In this document: in pieces, positions 17,866 to 26,951 of the stretch
Layout: every line of letters starts with the position of its first letter
Position numbering within the stretch: the stretch's first letter is position 1
Origin: Oceanihabitans sediminis
GTDB lineage: Bacteria > Bacteroidota > Bacteroidia > Flavobacteriales > Flavobacteriaceae
Length of the DNA stretch: 64,000 nucleotides
Assembly (NCBI RefSeq): GCF_003337215.1
Contig: NZ_QPIG01000001.1
Location: forward strand, 1,116,001-1,180,000
Direction of reading: 5' to 3'
Position numbers and translations under genes: made by a program
The notes under the pieces: generated by a model
Seen by the model: the letters and a program-made list of their open reading frames with translations, nothing else
Database searches by the model: none
What the model was told of the DNA's origin: nothing

Positions 17866-17922
17866 TTCCGAAAAATTTCGGAAATTGAATATTTTTGAAT
17901 AACATCCTAGTGGAAAACTAGG
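17866..17922 (-). promoter_or_regulatory. Two inverted repeats in the pruA leader
   Basis: Within the predicted 5' leader are two palindromes. TTCCGAAA and TTTCGGAA (spacer AA) lie at 17866-17883, starting 19 bases before the ATG. CCTAGT and ACTAGG (spacer GGAAA) lie at 17906-17922. They could be operator sites or mRNA hairpins controlling pruA. Confidence 0.4.
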
Positions 17923-17939
17923 TTGACATTTTAAGAAAC

Positions 17940-17947
17940 CAAAGTTA
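17940..17947 (-). promoter_or_regulatory. -7 promoter element for pruA
   Basis: Minus-strand TAACTTTG, exact TAnnTTTG, 93 bases upstream of the ATG. It implies a leader of about 85 nt containing the two inverted repeats at 17866-17922. Confidence 0.5.
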
Positions 17948-18046
17948 CAATATTTTTATAGATTAGAAATTCTTTAATATCCTAAATACAAGTTAAAAGG
18001 AATACTTTTTTGTAATTTATTGTTAGGCTTACAGACTATAAGATTC

Positions 18047-18748
18047 ATGTGTACAGTTACTATTATACCAAAAGGAGGAAGTGATTTTATTTTAACTTCT
18101 AATAGAGACGAAGCTCCTAATAGAGTAGCTCTTGCTCCAGAATTTTATAATATTCATCATGCTAAAATGCTTTTTCCTAAAGATAAAAAAGCAGGTGGCA
18201 CCTGGGTTGGGCTGAGTGATAAGAATAGGTTGATCTGTTTGTTGAACGGCGGTTTTGAAAGACATAAAAGAAAAGAAAGCTACAGAATAAGTCGAGGAAT
18301 TGTTTTAACCGACTTATTAGCTTCGGAGAAAATAGATGTTGCAATAGATGAGTACAATCTTATAGGTGTAGAGCCATTTACATTAGTTATAGCAGATTGG
18401 AATTCTACTTTAAAGTTTTATGAATTTGTTTGGGATGGTGAAGTAAAACATTTTAGTGATTTGCCTTTAGAGCCTAGGATTTGGTCTTCTTCTCCTTTGT
18501 ATACTAAGGAAATGAAGCAGGAACGATATCGTTGGTTTGAAGAATTAAAAAAGGGAAAAAAATTGTCTGCAGAGAGAGTTTTGGAATTTCATAAAAATAC
18601 ACAGAGTAACAATACGGAATACGGTGTAATTATAGATAGAGGCTTTGTTAAAACAACAAGTGTAACACAGGTGGAGAAAAAGAAGGATGTTGTTTCCATG
18701 CGTTTTGAAAATCTACTAGAACCGCATATAACCGAAACTACTTTTTAG
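18047..18748 (+). CDS. NRDE (TANGO2-like) family protein
   Basis: A 233-residue protein of the NRDE/TANGO2 family, named for the Asn-Arg-Asp-Glu motif seen here in LTSNRDEAPNR. The family has an Ntn-hydrolase-like fold in which Cys2 would be the nucleophile. The ATG at 18047 gives MCTVTIIPKG with Cys at position 2, which decides the start over an in-frame TTG at 18020. The biochemical role is not settled; animal TANGO2 is linked to lipid or heme handling. It is convergent with apaG. Confidence 0.82.
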   Translation: MCTVTIIPKGGSDFILTSNRDEAPNRVALAPEFYNIHHAKMLFPKDKKAGGTWVGLSDKNRLICLLNGGFERHKRKESYRISRGIVLTDLLASEKIDVAIDEYNLIGVEPFTLVIADWNSTLKFYEFVWDGEVKHFSDLPLEPRIWSSSPLYTKEMKQERYRWFEELKKGKKLSAERVLEFHKNTQSNNTEYGVIIDRGFVKTTSVTQVEKKKDVVSMRFENLLEPHITETTF

Positions 18749-18794
18749 ATTTCTACGATTGAAGAATAATTTTATTTATAAAATAGGAAGAGCT

Positions 18795-19181
18795 TTAGTT
18801 GATAGCAAAAGGAGCGCTTAGCTTGAATCTAGGGATGTCAACAAAAAACTTTTTAGAACTGCTGAAGTTTATCATTTCGTAAAAACCAAGCATAGCTCCA
18901 AAAGGAGAGTTTAGTAAACACCCTGAAGTATACACATGAGATTCCCCTGGTCTTATTATAGGTTTTTTTCCAATGACACCTTCTCCAGAAACAGTTTCTA
19001 CATGATTTAATGCATCTAGAATTGTCCAATGTCTAGCGTTAAGCTGCACCGCATCTTTGCTTTGGTTTTCAATAGTTACTTGATATCCAAAAGCATACTG
19101 TATTTTGTAATCTTTATAGAGTGTGCCTTCAAAAGAAGTGTCTACTGTGATTTTTATGCCTTTTGTAACTTGCTGTACCAT
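18795..19181 (-). CDS. apaG: ApaG domain protein
   Basis: A 128-residue ApaG (DUF525) protein, a small single-domain beta-sandwich of the fibronectin type III kind. The whole length matches the family: FAFGYQV-type strand (YAFGYQVTIEN), LNARHWTILDA, VSGEGVIGKKP, the P-G-E-S-H-V-Y-TSG loop and SPFGAMLGFYEM. Its role is poorly defined; in enterobacteria apaG is linked to Co2+ resistance and Mg2+ efflux. It is transcribed away from the plug-protein gene's terminator side, on the same strand. Confidence 0.9.
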   Translation of the reverse strand: MVQQVTKGIKITVDTSFEGTLYKDYKIQYAFGYQVTIENQSKDAVQLNARHWTILDALNHVETVSGEGVIGKKPIIRPGESHVYTSGCLLNSPFGAMLGFYEMINFSSSKKFFVDIPRFKLSAPFAIN

Positions 19182-19290
19182 TTTAATTCTTGATAATCAA
19201 TTGTTTGTTTGCTTAAAAATACTAAAATTAATTAATAGCTTTATATTATTAGTATTTCTTTAGTAATTGAAAGATACTGAATTATTCTAT

Positions 19291-20538
19291 TTAATTTGAA
19301 ATATTAACAGAACTAGCTTCACCCAGGCCTATAATTCTGTCGTATCTAGCGCCTAGGTCTCTGTAGTAAACTAGAACTTTGTAGTTGTTTTCTGTCTGCC
19401 AAAAGTTTCCGCTGATAGCGCCTTCGTCCAAGCTTCCGTCTGCACCTACAACAACGTATTTGTAATTGTAAAAACCTTGTTTTAGAAGTAGTTGATTTTT
19501 GTAAACCCCATGTTCGCTACTATAAGTCATTAGCGTGCTTTCGTTTGTAGTGTAATTATTAAAATTCCCATATACATGAAGTTCCTTGCCTGCTGGTAGT
19601 TCATCTATTTTTAAAGAGAAAAACATCCAAACATAATCAGCTTCAATACTTGGGTCTTCACCGTCTAAAACGGTTACTAAATAGTTTCCGTTAATGTCAG
19701 GATTGTAGGTGTATGGTCGGTTATGTCTTTCAATATTTGTGTATAAATAATTGTGATATAGTTCTTTAAGATCTATAAACTGAATGCCGGTATTTGAAGC
19801 TCTTACGTCTTTATTTTCAAACCATAAAAATTCATTTCCAGCCCAAAAACTAGTCTCTGTATCGTATTTGTAAATCAGTTCATTTCCTAAAGTGTACATG
19901 GGTTTGATACCGGAAATGGCTGTTTTTAAATTGTTATTCTGAATAATTACAGTTTTAACCGTTTGTTTTGGGTTGTTAAACGTAAGTCGATTAGAGGATA
20001 TAGAAATATTAACTGCTTGTTTTTCTTGAATGTATTTAATGTCGCGAGGACGTTTAATGCTTACGCCTACATTGGCAAGTTCTTCGTAAACCATGAATTT
20101 TCTAGAAAAAATCAATTCGTCATAATCATCATAAATCTTCAACATATAATTTCCTGAAACTTTTAATTTTCGAGTTTGTTGATTCGGAATCCTTAGTTTG
20201 TAATTAGAATAAATTTGAAGGGTATTAAAGGAGTTTTCGTAAGTTCTTATTCGTTGTTTATCGAAACCTTCCATATATTCAATTTTGGATAAAACCGAAG
20301 GTGTCCAGTCGTAATTATAATGTTCAATTACATAATAATAGTCGTCTTCATAGCCGTTTAAAGCATCAAATTCTAGTTCTAAATATTCGCCAAGTCTTAA
20401 AACAGGAAGCTGACTTTCTGGAGTATTTCCTTTAAAATTTATTGTTTTTATATAATCGGGTGGAGCAACTTCTGTAGCAACTTGGCTGTAAATAGTTGAG
20501 GTGAAAAGAAGGCTTAGTAGGATATATTTTAAATTCAT
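19291..20538 (-). CDS. Type IX secretion system plug-domain protein (DUF5103)
   Basis: A 415-residue exported protein with signal peptide ending TIYSQ. The N-terminal half (LRLGEYLELEFDAL, YYYVIEHYNYDWTPS, ANVGVSIKRPRDIKY) matches what I know as DUF5103, the domain of the Plug protein found closing the SprA translocon of the T9SS. The C-terminal third (about 300-400) is an AMPK-CBM-like beta-sandwich, with KELHVYGNFNNYTTN and YKYVVVGADGSLDEG. It probably acts on the periplasmic side of the outer membrane. It is divergent from nqrA and shares that control region. Confidence 0.82.
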   Translation of the reverse strand: MNLKYILLSLLFTSTIYSQVATEVAPPDYIKTINFKGNTPESQLPVLRLGEYLELEFDALNGYEDDYYYVIEHYNYDWTPSVLSKIEYMEGFDKQRIRTYENSFNTLQIYSNYKLRIPNQQTRKLKVSGNYMLKIYDDYDELIFSRKFMVYEELANVGVSIKRPRDIKYIQEKQAVNISISSNRLTFNNPKQTVKTVIIQNNNLKTAISGIKPMYTLGNELIYKYDTETSFWAGNEFLWFENKDVRASNTGIQFIDLKELYHNYLYTNIERHNRPYTYNPDINGNYLVTVLDGEDPSIEADYVWMFFSLKIDELPAGKELHVYGNFNNYTTNESTLMTYSSEHGVYKNQLLLKQGFYNYKYVVVGADGSLDEGAISGNFWQTENNYKVLVYYRDLGARYDRIIGLGEASSVNISN

Positions 20539-20635
20539 TAGATGGCAATTGCATTGAAGGAGTAAATATAAACAATTTTTATGCCTAAAAATCTTGTAGA
20601 ACCTTTGAGAGTAAAATTCTTATGAAATTATTATG

Positions 20636-20662
20636 ATTTAGGAATTGTTATTCCTAAATTTG
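20636..20662 (+). promoter_or_regulatory. nqr promoter with overlapping operator-like palindrome
   Basis: TAAATTTG at 20655-20662 is an exact TAnnTTTG element 62 bases before nqrA. It is overlapped by a perfect inverted repeat at 20636-20659 with arms ATTTAGGAAT and ATTCCTAAAT and spacer TGTT. The right arm includes the first five bases of the -7 element, so a dimeric DNA-binding protein there would block RNA polymerase. This is the clearest operator candidate in the window. Confidence 0.6.
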
Positions 20663-20723
20663 CACGGATTTTTAAGGCACTTAAAAATTAGAACTATAAC
20701 TATTAACAAATAGATTTATAAAT

Positions 20724-22079
20724 ATGTCAAACGACATTAAGATTAAGAAAGGTCTAGAGATTAAGCTAAAAGGAGTTGCGGAATTGGCAAAAGAAAATGC
20801 CATAATCAGCAACTTTTATTCTGTTAGACCAGAGGACTTTCACAGTGTTATTCCAAAATTAACAGTAAAAGTTGGAGCTAAAGTAAAAGCAGGGGAGCCT
20901 ATTTTTTACGACAAGTCTAATGAAGCGGTTAAATTTGTTTCTCCAGTTTCTGGTGAAATTATTGACATTCCACGTGGAGAAAAGAGAAGAATTTTAGCAG
21001 TAAAAATTCAGGCAGACAAAGAGCAAACTTACCAAGACAATGGTAAATTTAATGTGGATACTGCGAAAGCAGAAGACGTTAAAGCGCATTTGTTAGCTTC
21101 AGGATGTTGGCCTTTTATTAAACAACGTCCTTATGATGTTATTGCAAACCCAGAAAAAGCACCTAAAGCAATTTTTGTTTCTGCTTATGCTTCTGCACCT
21201 TTAGCTGCAGACTTGGATTTTACCCTTCAAGGTAAAGAGGCAGAGTTACAAGCTGCGATTACTGCATTAACCAAATTAACCGAAGGAAAAGTACACGTTT
21301 CTGTTGCTAAAAACGGAAAATCACCTTTAGCTAATGTTTCTGGAGCTACTATTCATAAAGTTTCAGGACCACACCCTTCAGGGAATGTAGGTACGCAAAT
21401 CAATAAAATTGATCCTGTTAATAAAGGAGAAGTGGTTTGGACAGTTAACGCACAAGACCTTGTGATTATTGGTGAGCTATTACTTACTGGTAAATTTAAC
21501 GCAGAGCGTGTTGTTGCTTTAGCAGGTTCTTCAGTTAAAAAACCTAGATACTTTGTAACAAAGTTAGGTGCTGAGGTTGCTTCTGTTATTTATGATAACG
21601 GTGTTGATAAAAACGATAATATCAGAATTATTTCTGGAAACGTATTAAGTGGTAAACAAGTACAACCAGACGGATTCTTAGATTATTATAGCAATATAAT
21701 AACTGTGATTCCTGAAGGTAATGATTACGAGTTTTTCGGTTGGAATAAGCCAGTATTTGATAAAGTTTCTACATCTAGAGCATTAACTTTCTCTTGGTTA
21801 TCACCAAACAAGAAATACGACTTGACAACAAATACAAACGGAGAGCATAGAAACTTTGTAACAACGGGAACGTACGAAGAGGTTTTTCCTTTAGATATCT
21901 ACCCAATGCAAATTCTAAAAGCTTGTTTATATGAGGATTTAGACGAAATGGAAGCTTTAGGAATGTATGAAGTTGCACCTGAAGATTTCGCTTTAACAGA
22001 ATTTGTTTGTGTTTCTAAACAGCCACATCAAGAGATTATTAGAAAAGGTTTAGACTTAATGCTAAAAGAAATAGGATAA
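20724..22079 (+). CDS. nqrA: Na+-translocating NADH:quinone reductase subunit A
   Basis: A 451-residue peripheral cytoplasmic subunit of Na+-NQR, the respiratory complex that passes electrons from NADH to quinone while exporting sodium. The N-terminus has the lipoyl/barrel-sandwich-like part (LTVKVGAKVKAGEPIFYDK), and the family sequences SGATIHKVSGPHPSGNVG and VVWTVNAQDL follow. NqrA has no flavin or Fe-S site and helps form the quinone pocket. First gene of the six-gene operon; its TAA overlaps the nqrB ATG by one base. Confidence 0.96.
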   Translation: MSNDIKIKKGLEIKLKGVAELAKENAIISNFYSVRPEDFHSVIPKLTVKVGAKVKAGEPIFYDKSNEAVKFVSPVSGEIIDIPRGEKRRILAVKIQADKEQTYQDNGKFNVDTAKAEDVKAHLLASGCWPFIKQRPYDVIANPEKAPKAIFVSAYASAPLAADLDFTLQGKEAELQAAITALTKLTEGKVHVSVAKNGKSPLANVSGATIHKVSGPHPSGNVGTQINKIDPVNKGEVVWTVNAQDLVIIGELLLTGKFNAERVVALAGSSVKKPRYFVTKLGAEVASVIYDNGVDKNDNIRIISGNVLSGKQVQPDGFLDYYSNIITVIPEGNDYEFFGWNKPVFDKVSTSRALTFSWLSPNKKYDLTTNTNGEHRNFVTTGTYEEVFPLDIYPMQILKACLYEDLDEMEALGMYEVAPEDFALTEFVCVSKQPHQEIIRKGLDLMLKEIG

Positions 22080-23284
22080 TGGGTTTAAAAAATACATTAC
22101 ATAATTTAAAAGAAAAGTATAAAGGAACCAAGATGGCTCCTGCGTTTAACGCGATTCATACTTTCTTATACTTGCCAAATGAGACTACGCACAACGGGAC
22201 TCATATTAAAGCGGCAGATGATTTAAAACGTACAATGAATACAGTAATCATGGCATTAGTACCATGTTTAATATTCGGTATGTTTAATGCTGGTTATCAG
22301 CATCACCTAGCTACAGGAACTATAGAAGCAGCAGAAGGATTTTTTAGTTATTCATTCTGGTCTATAGATAACTTAGTAGTTGGTCTTTGGAAAGTGTTAC
22401 CACTTATTATTGTTTCTTATGGAGTTGGATTAGTAATCGAATTCATTTTTGCAGTAATTAAAGGTCATGAAGTAGAAGAAGGATACTTAGTAACTGGTAT
22501 GTTAGTGCCACTTATTGTACCAATTGATATTCCATTATGGATGCTTGCAGTAGCAGTAGCTTTTGGAGTTGTAATTGGAAAAGAAGTGTTTGGAGGAACA
22601 GGGATGAACATCTTAAATCCTGCATTAACTATTAGAGCTTTCTTATTCTTTGCATATCCAACTTGGATGTCTGGAGATAAAGTATGGGTTCACGGAGCTG
22701 TAGAAACAGCTGGTACACCTGATGCAATTTCAGGAGAAACCATTTTAGGAACTCTAGCGCAAAACCAAGAAGTTTCTCATTCAATAGCAGATATGTTCTT
22801 CGGATTTATTCCGGGGTCTGTAGGAGAAACATCTACATTAATTATTCTATTAGGAGCATTATTCTTAATCTTTACTAAAATAGGAAGCTGGAGAATTATG
22901 TTGTCTTCTGTATTAGGAGCAATCGTAATGGGATTAATTTTCAATTTAACAGTAGATTCTGGTTGGATTACAGAAAGTAGTAAATTCTACGGATTAATGA
23001 GCACTGTATGGTGGCATCATTTAATTATTGGTGGATTTGCTTTCGGGGTTGTTTTTATGGCAACAGATCCAGTTACAGCATCTCAAACTAATAAAGGAAA
23101 ATGGATTTACGGTTTCTTAATCGGATTCATTTCTATATTAATTCGTGTATTCAACCCTGCATACCCAGAAGGAGTAATGTTAGCAATTCTATTAATGAAT
23201 GTTTTCGCTCCAACTATCGATCACTATGTAGTGCAAGGAAACGTAAAGAAAAGAATGAAACGTCTAAAAGCAAAAACTGCCTAA
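22079..23284 (+). CDS. nqrB: Na+-NQR subunit B (FMN-carrying membrane subunit)
   Basis: A 401-residue membrane subunit with about ten transmembrane helices. It carries covalently bound FMN on a threonine, here most likely Thr221 in AISGETIL, where the usual motif is SGAT. The variant SGET keeps Ser, Gly and Thr. GGTGMNILNPALTIRAFLFFAYP is typical of the NqrB/RnfD family. It is translationally coupled to nqrA. FMN attachment would need ApbE, encoded at 33517. Confidence 0.96.
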   Translation: MGLKNTLHNLKEKYKGTKMAPAFNAIHTFLYLPNETTHNGTHIKAADDLKRTMNTVIMALVPCLIFGMFNAGYQHHLATGTIEAAEGFFSYSFWSIDNLVVGLWKVLPLIIVSYGVGLVIEFIFAVIKGHEVEEGYLVTGMLVPLIVPIDIPLWMLAVAVAFGVVIGKEVFGGTGMNILNPALTIRAFLFFAYPTWMSGDKVWVHGAVETAGTPDAISGETILGTLAQNQEVSHSIADMFFGFIPGSVGETSTLIILLGALFLIFTKIGSWRIMLSSVLGAIVMGLIFNLTVDSGWITESSKFYGLMSTVWWHHLIIGGFAFGVVFMATDPVTASQTNKGKWIYGFLIGFISILIRVFNPAYPEGVMLAILLMNVFAPTIDHYVVQGNVKKRMKRLKAKTA

Positions 23285-23288
23285 GAAG

Positions 23289-24038
23289 ATGGAAAAAAGA
23301 ACAGATAAAAATTCGTACACACTATTTTTTGCTGTAGCAATGGTAGTTGTTGTTGGAACCTTGTTAGCATCTTTAGCCTCAGGTTTGAAACCAACAATTG
23401 ATGAGAATAGACGATTAGAAAAGCAACAAAACATTTTGTATGCTATGGGAGTTAATGAAAATGAAGGAACATCTGCAAATTTCGTTTCTACAACAAAAGC
23501 TCCAGAATTGTTTGAAAAACATATTACAAAACAGTTAGTTATTGAAGGTGATAAAATCACTGAAGATGATCAAGCATACTTAATCGATGTTAAAAAAGAA
23601 CAAGCAAGTGCAAAAGCAGGTAACGTTAGAAGATTACCATTGTTTGTAGGAGAGAAAGATGGTGTAACATATTATATCGCACCAATTAGAGGAAAAGGAC
23701 TTTGGGACGCAGTTTGGGCTTATATTTCTATGGATGAAAACATGGTTATTCAAGGAGCTTATTTTGATCACCAAGGGGAAACTCCAGGTCTAGGAGCAAA
23801 CATTAAAGAGCGTTACTTTATGGACGACTTTATTGGAGAGCACTTATTATCACCAACAGGAGAATTCAAAGGTGTTGCTGTTTCTAAAAGCAACAACGAC
23901 CCTAAGAACGAAAACAAAACAGATAATGCGGTAGATGCAATTGCAGGAGCAACCATTACAGGTGATGGTGTTGCAGCGATGATTAAAAACGACTTAAAGT
24001 TGTATGTGCCTTATTTTGAAAATTTAAAAAAGAATTAA
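23289..24038 (+). CDS. nqrC: Na+-NQR subunit C (FMN-binding)
   Basis: A 249-residue subunit with one N-terminal transmembrane helix (YTLFFAVAMVVVVGTLLASL) and a periplasmic FMN-binding domain. The flavinylated threonine is Thr222 in AIAGATITGDGV, the usual GAT motif modified by ApbE. The stretch HQGETPGLGANI is the conserved substrate loop of FMN_bind proteins. It is four bases after nqrB. Confidence 0.96.
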   Translation: MEKRTDKNSYTLFFAVAMVVVVGTLLASLASGLKPTIDENRRLEKQQNILYAMGVNENEGTSANFVSTTKAPELFEKHITKQLVIEGDKITEDDQAYLIDVKKEQASAKAGNVRRLPLFVGEKDGVTYYIAPIRGKGLWDAVWAYISMDENMVIQGAYFDHQGETPGLGANIKERYFMDDFIGEHLLSPTGEFKGVAVSKSNNDPKNENKTDNAVDAIAGATITGDGVAAMIKNDLKLYVPYFENLKKN

Positions 24039-24041
24039 TTT

Positions 24042-24686
24042 ATGGGACTTTTATCAAAAAAAGACGTAGCATTAATTAAAGATCCTTTAGCAGACGATAA
24101 CCCAATTACAATTCAAGTACTTGGTATATGTTCCGCTTTAGCAATTACTGCAGAGTTAAAAGCGTCAATCGTAATGGCAATTTCTGTGGTTTTTGTATTA
24201 GGAATTGGTAACGTAGTTATCTCTTTAATGAGAAATATTATTCCTTCAAAAATTAGAATTATTGTACAACTTACTGTAGTTGCAACTTTAGTAATTATAG
24301 TGGATCAAGTTTTAAAAGCGTATTCTTATGAATTAAGTAAAACGCTAGGAGCTTTCGTTGGATTAATTATTACAAACTGTATCATTATGGGACGTTTTGA
24401 AGCTTTTGCTTTAGGAAATGGACCATGGAGATCTTTCCTTGACGGAATTGGAAACGCAGCAGGTTACGGTATTATCTTAATCTTAGTAGGTTTCTTTAGA
24501 GAGCTTTTAGGGTCTGGTACTCTATTAGGATATAAAGTACTTGGAGATTCTGTTGAAAAAACTGGATTATATGCATTAGGATATGAAAATAACGGATTCA
24601 TGTTATTATCACCAATGGCTTTAATTGTGGTAGGAATCATTATTTGGGTACAACGTACTAGAAATAAAGCATTAATCGAAGACTAA
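24042..24686 (+). CDS. nqrD: Na+-NQR subunit D
   Basis: A 214-residue integral-membrane subunit with six transmembrane helices. It has the paired cysteines known to hold an intramembrane 2Fe-2S cluster together with NqrE: LGICSALAIT near the start and TNCIIMGRFEAFA in the middle. It starts three bases after nqrC. The gap to nqrE is unusually long (72 bases) for this operon. Confidence 0.96.
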   Translation: MGLLSKKDVALIKDPLADDNPITIQVLGICSALAITAELKASIVMAISVVFVLGIGNVVISLMRNIIPSKIRIIVQLTVVATLVIIVDQVLKAYSYELSKTLGAFVGLIITNCIIMGRFEAFALGNGPWRSFLDGIGNAAGYGIILILVGFFRELLGSGTLLGYKVLGDSVEKTGLYALGYENNGFMLLSPMALIVVGIIIWVQRTRNKALIED

Positions 24687-24758
24687 TATGTAAGCAGTAA
24701 TCAGTTCAAACGCATAGTTTTACTATTTGTTGGAGTTGAAACTGAAAACTAAAAGAAT

Positions 24759-25475
24759 ATGGAACATATAGAATTATTTTTTAAATCGATATTTATAGAT
24801 AACATGGTATTTGCTACGTTCTTAGGAATGTGTTCTTACCTTGCAGTATCTAAAAAAGTTAGTACAGCAGTAGGTTTAGGAGCTGCAGTAGTTTTCGTAC
24901 TAGCAATTACGGTACCTTTAAACTGGTTATTAGATCAGTATATATTACAACCGGGAGCTTTATCATGGTTAGGAGCAGAGTATGCATCTTATGATTTAAG
25001 TTTCTTATCTTTTATCATGTTTATTGCAACTATTGCAACCATGGTACAGTTAGTAGAAATTATAGTTGAAAAATTTTCACCTTCACTATATAACTCACTT
25101 GGTATTTTCTTACCATTAATTGCTGTAAACTGTGCGATTTTAGGAGGTTCATTATTTATGCAGTCTCGTGAAATAGCAAGCTTAGGATTGGCATTAAACT
25201 ATGGTATTTCTTCAGGAATAGGATGGTTCTTAGCTATTTTAGCTATTGCAGCAATTCGTGAGAAAATTAGATATTCAAACGTACCTCCAGCACTTAGAGG
25301 ACTAGGAATTACATTCATCATTACAGGTTTAATGGCAATTGGCTTTATGAGCTTTGGTGGAATGTTAACAGGAGGAGACGAAGAAGAAGCTAAAGAAGAG
25401 ACTACAGTTCAAGTTGAAGCTGTTGAAACGGAAAGCGCAAAAGAGTTAGCTAACAACACAACAATAAACGAGTAA
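24759..25475 (+). CDS. nqrE: Na+-NQR subunit E with acidic tail
   Basis: A 238-residue membrane subunit, the inverted-topology partner of NqrD. Its cluster cysteines are in [10 protein letters not shown] and VNCAILGGS. The usual protein is near 200 residues; this one carries an extra C-terminal tail of about 35 residues, very acidic and without hydrophobic segments ([20 protein letters not shown] and on). The tail's role is unknown. One base separates the stop from nqrF. Confidence 0.95.
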   Translation: MEHIELFFKSIFIDNMVFATFLGMCSYLAVSKKVSTAVGLGAAVVFVLAITVPLNWLLDQYILQPGALSWLGAEYASYDLSFLSFIMFIATIATMVQLVEIIVEKFSPSLYNSLGIFLPLIAVNCAILGGSLFMQSREIASLGLALNYGISSGIGWFLAILAIAAIREKIRYSNVPPALRGLGITFIITGLMAIGFMSFGGMLTGGDEEEAKEETTVQVEAVETESAKELANNTTINE

Positions 25476-25476
25476 C

Positions 25477-26784
25477 ATGATATTAGCAGCAAGTACATTA
25501 GGAACCATAGGAGTAACTGTAGCAGCTTTTTTACTAGTAACTTTATTATTAGTAGCCCTGTTATTATTTGTAAAACAAAAACTTTCACCTTCAGGACCGG
25601 TTAAAATTACTATTAACGGAGAACGTGAAATCGAAGTATCTTCAGGAGATAGTTTATTATCTACTTTAGGAAATCAAAAAATATTTTTACCATCTGCATG
25701 TGGTGGAGGTGGAACATGTATTCAATGTGAATGTCATGTATTATCTGGAGGAGGTGAAGCACTTCCAACAGAAACTCCTCACTTTACAAGGAAAGAGTTA
25801 GCTGATGGAGCACGTTTATCTTGTCAGGTAAAAGTAAAACATGATATGGAAATTTCTATTCCAGAAGAAATCTTCGGAATTAAGAAATGGGAAGCAACAG
25901 TGGTACGTAACTATAACGTAGCATCTTTCATTAAAGAATTCGTTGTGGAGATTCCAGAAGATATGGGATATAAAGCGGGTGGATATATTCAAATTGAAAT
26001 TCCGCCATGTGAAATTAAATATTCAGAGATAGATATTACGGCTCACCCAGAAGAGCATGACACTCCAGATAAGTTTCAAGCTGAATGGGATAAATTTAAT
26101 TTATGGCCATTAGTAATGAAGAATACAGAAACTACAGAGCGTGCATACTCTATGGCCTCTTACCCAGCAGAAGGGCGTGAGATTATGCTTAACGTTCGTA
26201 TTGCAACGCCGCCATGGGACCGTAATAAAAACGGTTGGGCAGATGTTAATCCAGGTATTGCTTCTTCTTATATCTTCAACCAAAAACCAGGAGACAAAGT
26301 AGTTATATCAGGTCCTTATGGTGAGTTCTTCATCAATGAGTCTGAAAGTGAAATGTTGTACGTTGGTGGTGGTGCTGGTATGGCTCCAATGCGTTCTCAC
26401 TTATATCACTTATTCAAAACCATTAAAACTGGTAGAAAAGTAACTTATTGGTATGGTGGACGTTCTAAACGTGAGTTATTCTATATAGAGCACTTTAAAG
26501 AATTAGAAAGAGACTTCCCTAACTTCAAATTCTATATGGCACTTTCTGAGCCGTTAGAAGAAGATAACTGGAAAGTAAAAGAAAATATTGATGCACCAGG
26601 TGATGGATTCGTAGGATTCATTCACAATTGTGTAATTGAAAATTATTTAAATCATCATGAAACTCCAGAGGATATTGAATTATATTTCTGTGGACCACCA
26701 TTAATGAACAAAGCTGTTCAGAAAATGGGAGAGGATTTTGGTATCCCAGATGAGCATATTAGATTTGATGACTTTGGAGGTTAA
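25477..26784 (+). CDS. nqrF: Na+-NQR subunit F (NADH dehydrogenase module)
   Basis: A 435-residue electron-input subunit: an N-terminal transmembrane helix, a 2Fe-2S ferredoxin domain with Cys75, Cys81, Cys84 (SACGGGGTCIQCECH) and Cys116 (RLSCQV), then a ferredoxin-NADP-reductase-like module. FAD binding is shown by RAYSMASYP, NADH binding by YVGGGAGMAPMRS and YFCGPPLMNKAV. It oxidises NADH and feeds electrons to the membrane part. It is the last gene of the operon and is followed by a terminator. Confidence 0.96.
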   Translation: MILAASTLGTIGVTVAAFLLVTLLLVALLLFVKQKLSPSGPVKITINGEREIEVSSGDSLLSTLGNQKIFLPSACGGGGTCIQCECHVLSGGGEALPTETPHFTRKELADGARLSCQVKVKHDMEISIPEEIFGIKKWEATVVRNYNVASFIKEFVVEIPEDMGYKAGGYIQIEIPPCEIKYSEIDITAHPEEHDTPDKFQAEWDKFNLWPLVMKNTETTERAYSMASYPAEGREIMLNVRIATPPWDRNKNGWADVNPGIASSYIFNQKPGDKVVISGPYGEFFINESESEMLYVGGGAGMAPMRSHLYHLFKTIKTGRKVTYWYGGRSKRELFYIEHFKELERDFPNFKFYMALSEPLEEDNWKVKENIDAPGDGFVGFIHNCVIENYLNHHETPEDIELYFCGPPLMNKAVQKMGEDFGIPDEHIRFDDFGG

Positions 26785-26805
26785 TATACCTTTGATTATA
26801 AAGCT

Positions 26806-26836
26806 AAAACCCAACGCGAAAGTGTTGGGTTTTTTG
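26806..26836 (+). terminator. Terminator of the nqr operon
   Basis: Arms AAAACCCAAC and GTTGGGTTTT closing through a GCGAAAGT loop, then a T-run, 22 bases after the nqrF stop. Confidence 0.85.
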
Positions 26837-26951
26837 TTTTATAATAGTTCTTTCAGTCAGTGTTGTTATCTTGTAATAATTTTACTTATACTAGCAATTT
26901 CATTCAGTATGTTAAAAGTTTGTATGTAACACTCTTTAATCATCAAAGGCT

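Noticed and set aside
18769-18784. ATTTTAT/ATAAAAT hairpin between the NRDE gene and apaG
   Set aside because: Only A-T pairs with a two-base loop; too weak to call a terminator in such AT-rich DNA.
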